From Cellulosilyticum sp. (GTDB lineage Bacteria > Bacillota > Clostridia > Lachnospirales > Cellulosilyticaceae), in the NCBI GenBank assembly GCA_015058045.1, contig SVDC01000016.1:1-64000 (forward strand): 64,000 nucleotides of DNA, given 5' to 3'. A program made the position numbers and the translations under genes. Each line of letters begins with the position of its first letter. Positions within the stretch are counted from its first letter, which is position 1. Positions 62,899 to 64,000 of this stretch are shown in pieces. Under the pieces are notes generated by a model that saw only the letters and a list, made by a program, of their open reading frames with translations, was not told the DNA's origin and made no database searches.

Positions 62899-63924
62899 TT
62901 ATGAAATATACCTTTCTACATTATCTTGATTAATCATTGCCACACCTACGCTAAAAAAAGATCCCTTTTTCTTGTTTAACTCATATTGTTGCAAGGCTTC
63001 TATTCCTTGTTTTCCCATTTGATTTGTATCAATAAATAATAAGGACTGAATAATGCCTTTAGATACACCCTCTAATAAGGTAGGCGATTGACCATATCCC
63101 ATGATGCAGACTTCCCCTACTTTGTTATAGTCAATTACAGATTGATAGGCACATAAAGTATCTTCCATACTCAGGCAAATCATAACATCTGGAATCATTT
63201 TAGGACTTAAAATAATATTTCTAATAATCTCCTCAGCATTAAACGCATTATTACGATTAATATATTTAATCTCTACGTGGATGCCTTCATTTTCTAGCAC
63301 TTCTTGAATACCTAAATACATCATATTCTTACTAGTCGCTTGCTGGCTACCATCTACTAAAATCATTACCTTATCCAATTTAGTCCCAATAGCCTTAATC
63401 TCCTCACAATATAATTGACTAATTTCTTCTCGCTCTACCCCAATAAAACTCGTGCGGCTTTCTTCTAGGCTATCACTTAATAACGTGATAACTGGAATAT
63501 CTAAATCTTGCGCTTCCTTGAGCTCTTCTTCTATATCTTCACCTTCTGGTACGACCATAATACCATCTACATTAGATGCTATAGCCATCTTTAATTTATC
63601 TTTAATGCCATACTGCTTTATTAATTCTTCTCCTATATATTCTACATAAATATTATTTTTTTCCCCTTCCTCCTTAGCGGATTCATATACACTTTGCCAA
63701 AAAGCTGTTTTTGTTTCCTCTACAATCAGTGCATAATAATATTTATATTCTTTTAAACTTTGCTTATCCATACTAGATAAGTCTTCTGTATAATGTCTAA
63801 AGAAAAAGGTTCCAATACTAATAACGATAAAGGTTGCTAAACTACTACTAATAAGCATTAAAAATAAAATAGCTTTATGGGTTACTATTTTTTTACTTTT
63901 CCTTGTTTCATTCTTCACCCTCAT
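62899..63924 (-). CDS. Membrane-anchored periplasmic-binding-protein-like sugar sensor
   Basis: N-terminal TM anchor; PBP type 1 fold motifs (SNVDGIMVVPEGEDIEEELKEAQDLDIPVITLLSDS). Confidence 0.88.
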   Translation of the reverse strand: MRVKNETRKSKKIVTHKAILFLMLISSSLATFIVISIGTFFFRHYTEDLSSMDKQSLKEYKYYYALIVEETKTAFWQSVYESAKEEGEKNNIYVEYIGEELIKQYGIKDKLKMAIASNVDGIMVVPEGEDIEEELKEAQDLDIPVITLLSDSLEESRTSFIGVEREEISQLYCEEIKAIGTKLDKVMILVDGSQQATSKNMMYLGIQEVLENEGIHVEIKYINRNNAFNAEEIIRNIILSPKMIPDVMICLSMEDTLCAYQSVIDYNKVGEVCIMGYGQSPTLLEGVSKGIIQSLLFIDTNQMGKQGIEALQQYELNKKKGSFFSVGVAMINQDNVERYIS

Positions 63925-64000
63925 CTCTCCTTTTCAGAATATAATAATATTATATATAACATTTGCTAATTTTTCACTATTTTTAATATAACTTTTTGTT

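Noticed and set aside
1-64000. CRISPR arrays, phage modules, toxin-antitoxin or restriction loci
   Set aside because: No regularly spaced direct repeats, integrase/portal/terminase-like proteins, or recognisable defence proteins in the supplied translations.

Overview
64 kb of low-GC chromosome from an anaerobic Firmicute (Clostridia, Lachnospiraceae-like; Cellulosilyticum-like gene content is only a guess). About 48 well-supported protein genes and one tRNA-Glu(CTC). No rRNA, CRISPR array, intact IS, integrase or prophage was seen. Main themes: carbohydrate use (GH3, GH43, GH13, GH2 plus an SGNH hydrolase, and two sugar ABC importers), a YesM/YesN-type two-component system flanked by extra sugar-binding proteins, chemotaxis receptors, efflux systems and housekeeping genes (dapA, clpP, asnB, queG, tspO). 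Items most worth a second look: (1) a UvrD-like P-loop ATPase with a degenerate motif II fused to a complete-looking LexA/S24 autoprotease domain; (2) a BmrB-like leader peptide with twin terminator hairpins ahead of an asymmetric heterodimeric ABC exporter; (3) a T-box leader upstream of a CstA-family transporter; (4) a MerR-type 19-bp-spacer promoter with a perfect palindrome ahead of a 19-codon ORF; (5) a two-copy palindromic repeat, resembling IS3/IS150-type ends, nested inside terminator stems; (6) paired LacI/CcpA-like operators spaced exactly 30 bp; (7) an AraC regulator coupled by an ATGA overlap to a ClpP; (8) a cluster of three sugar-binding proteins around one histidine kinase and response regulator; (9) a 43-codon HAD phosphatase remnant. 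All calls come from reading motifs and the supplied translations; no searches were run.
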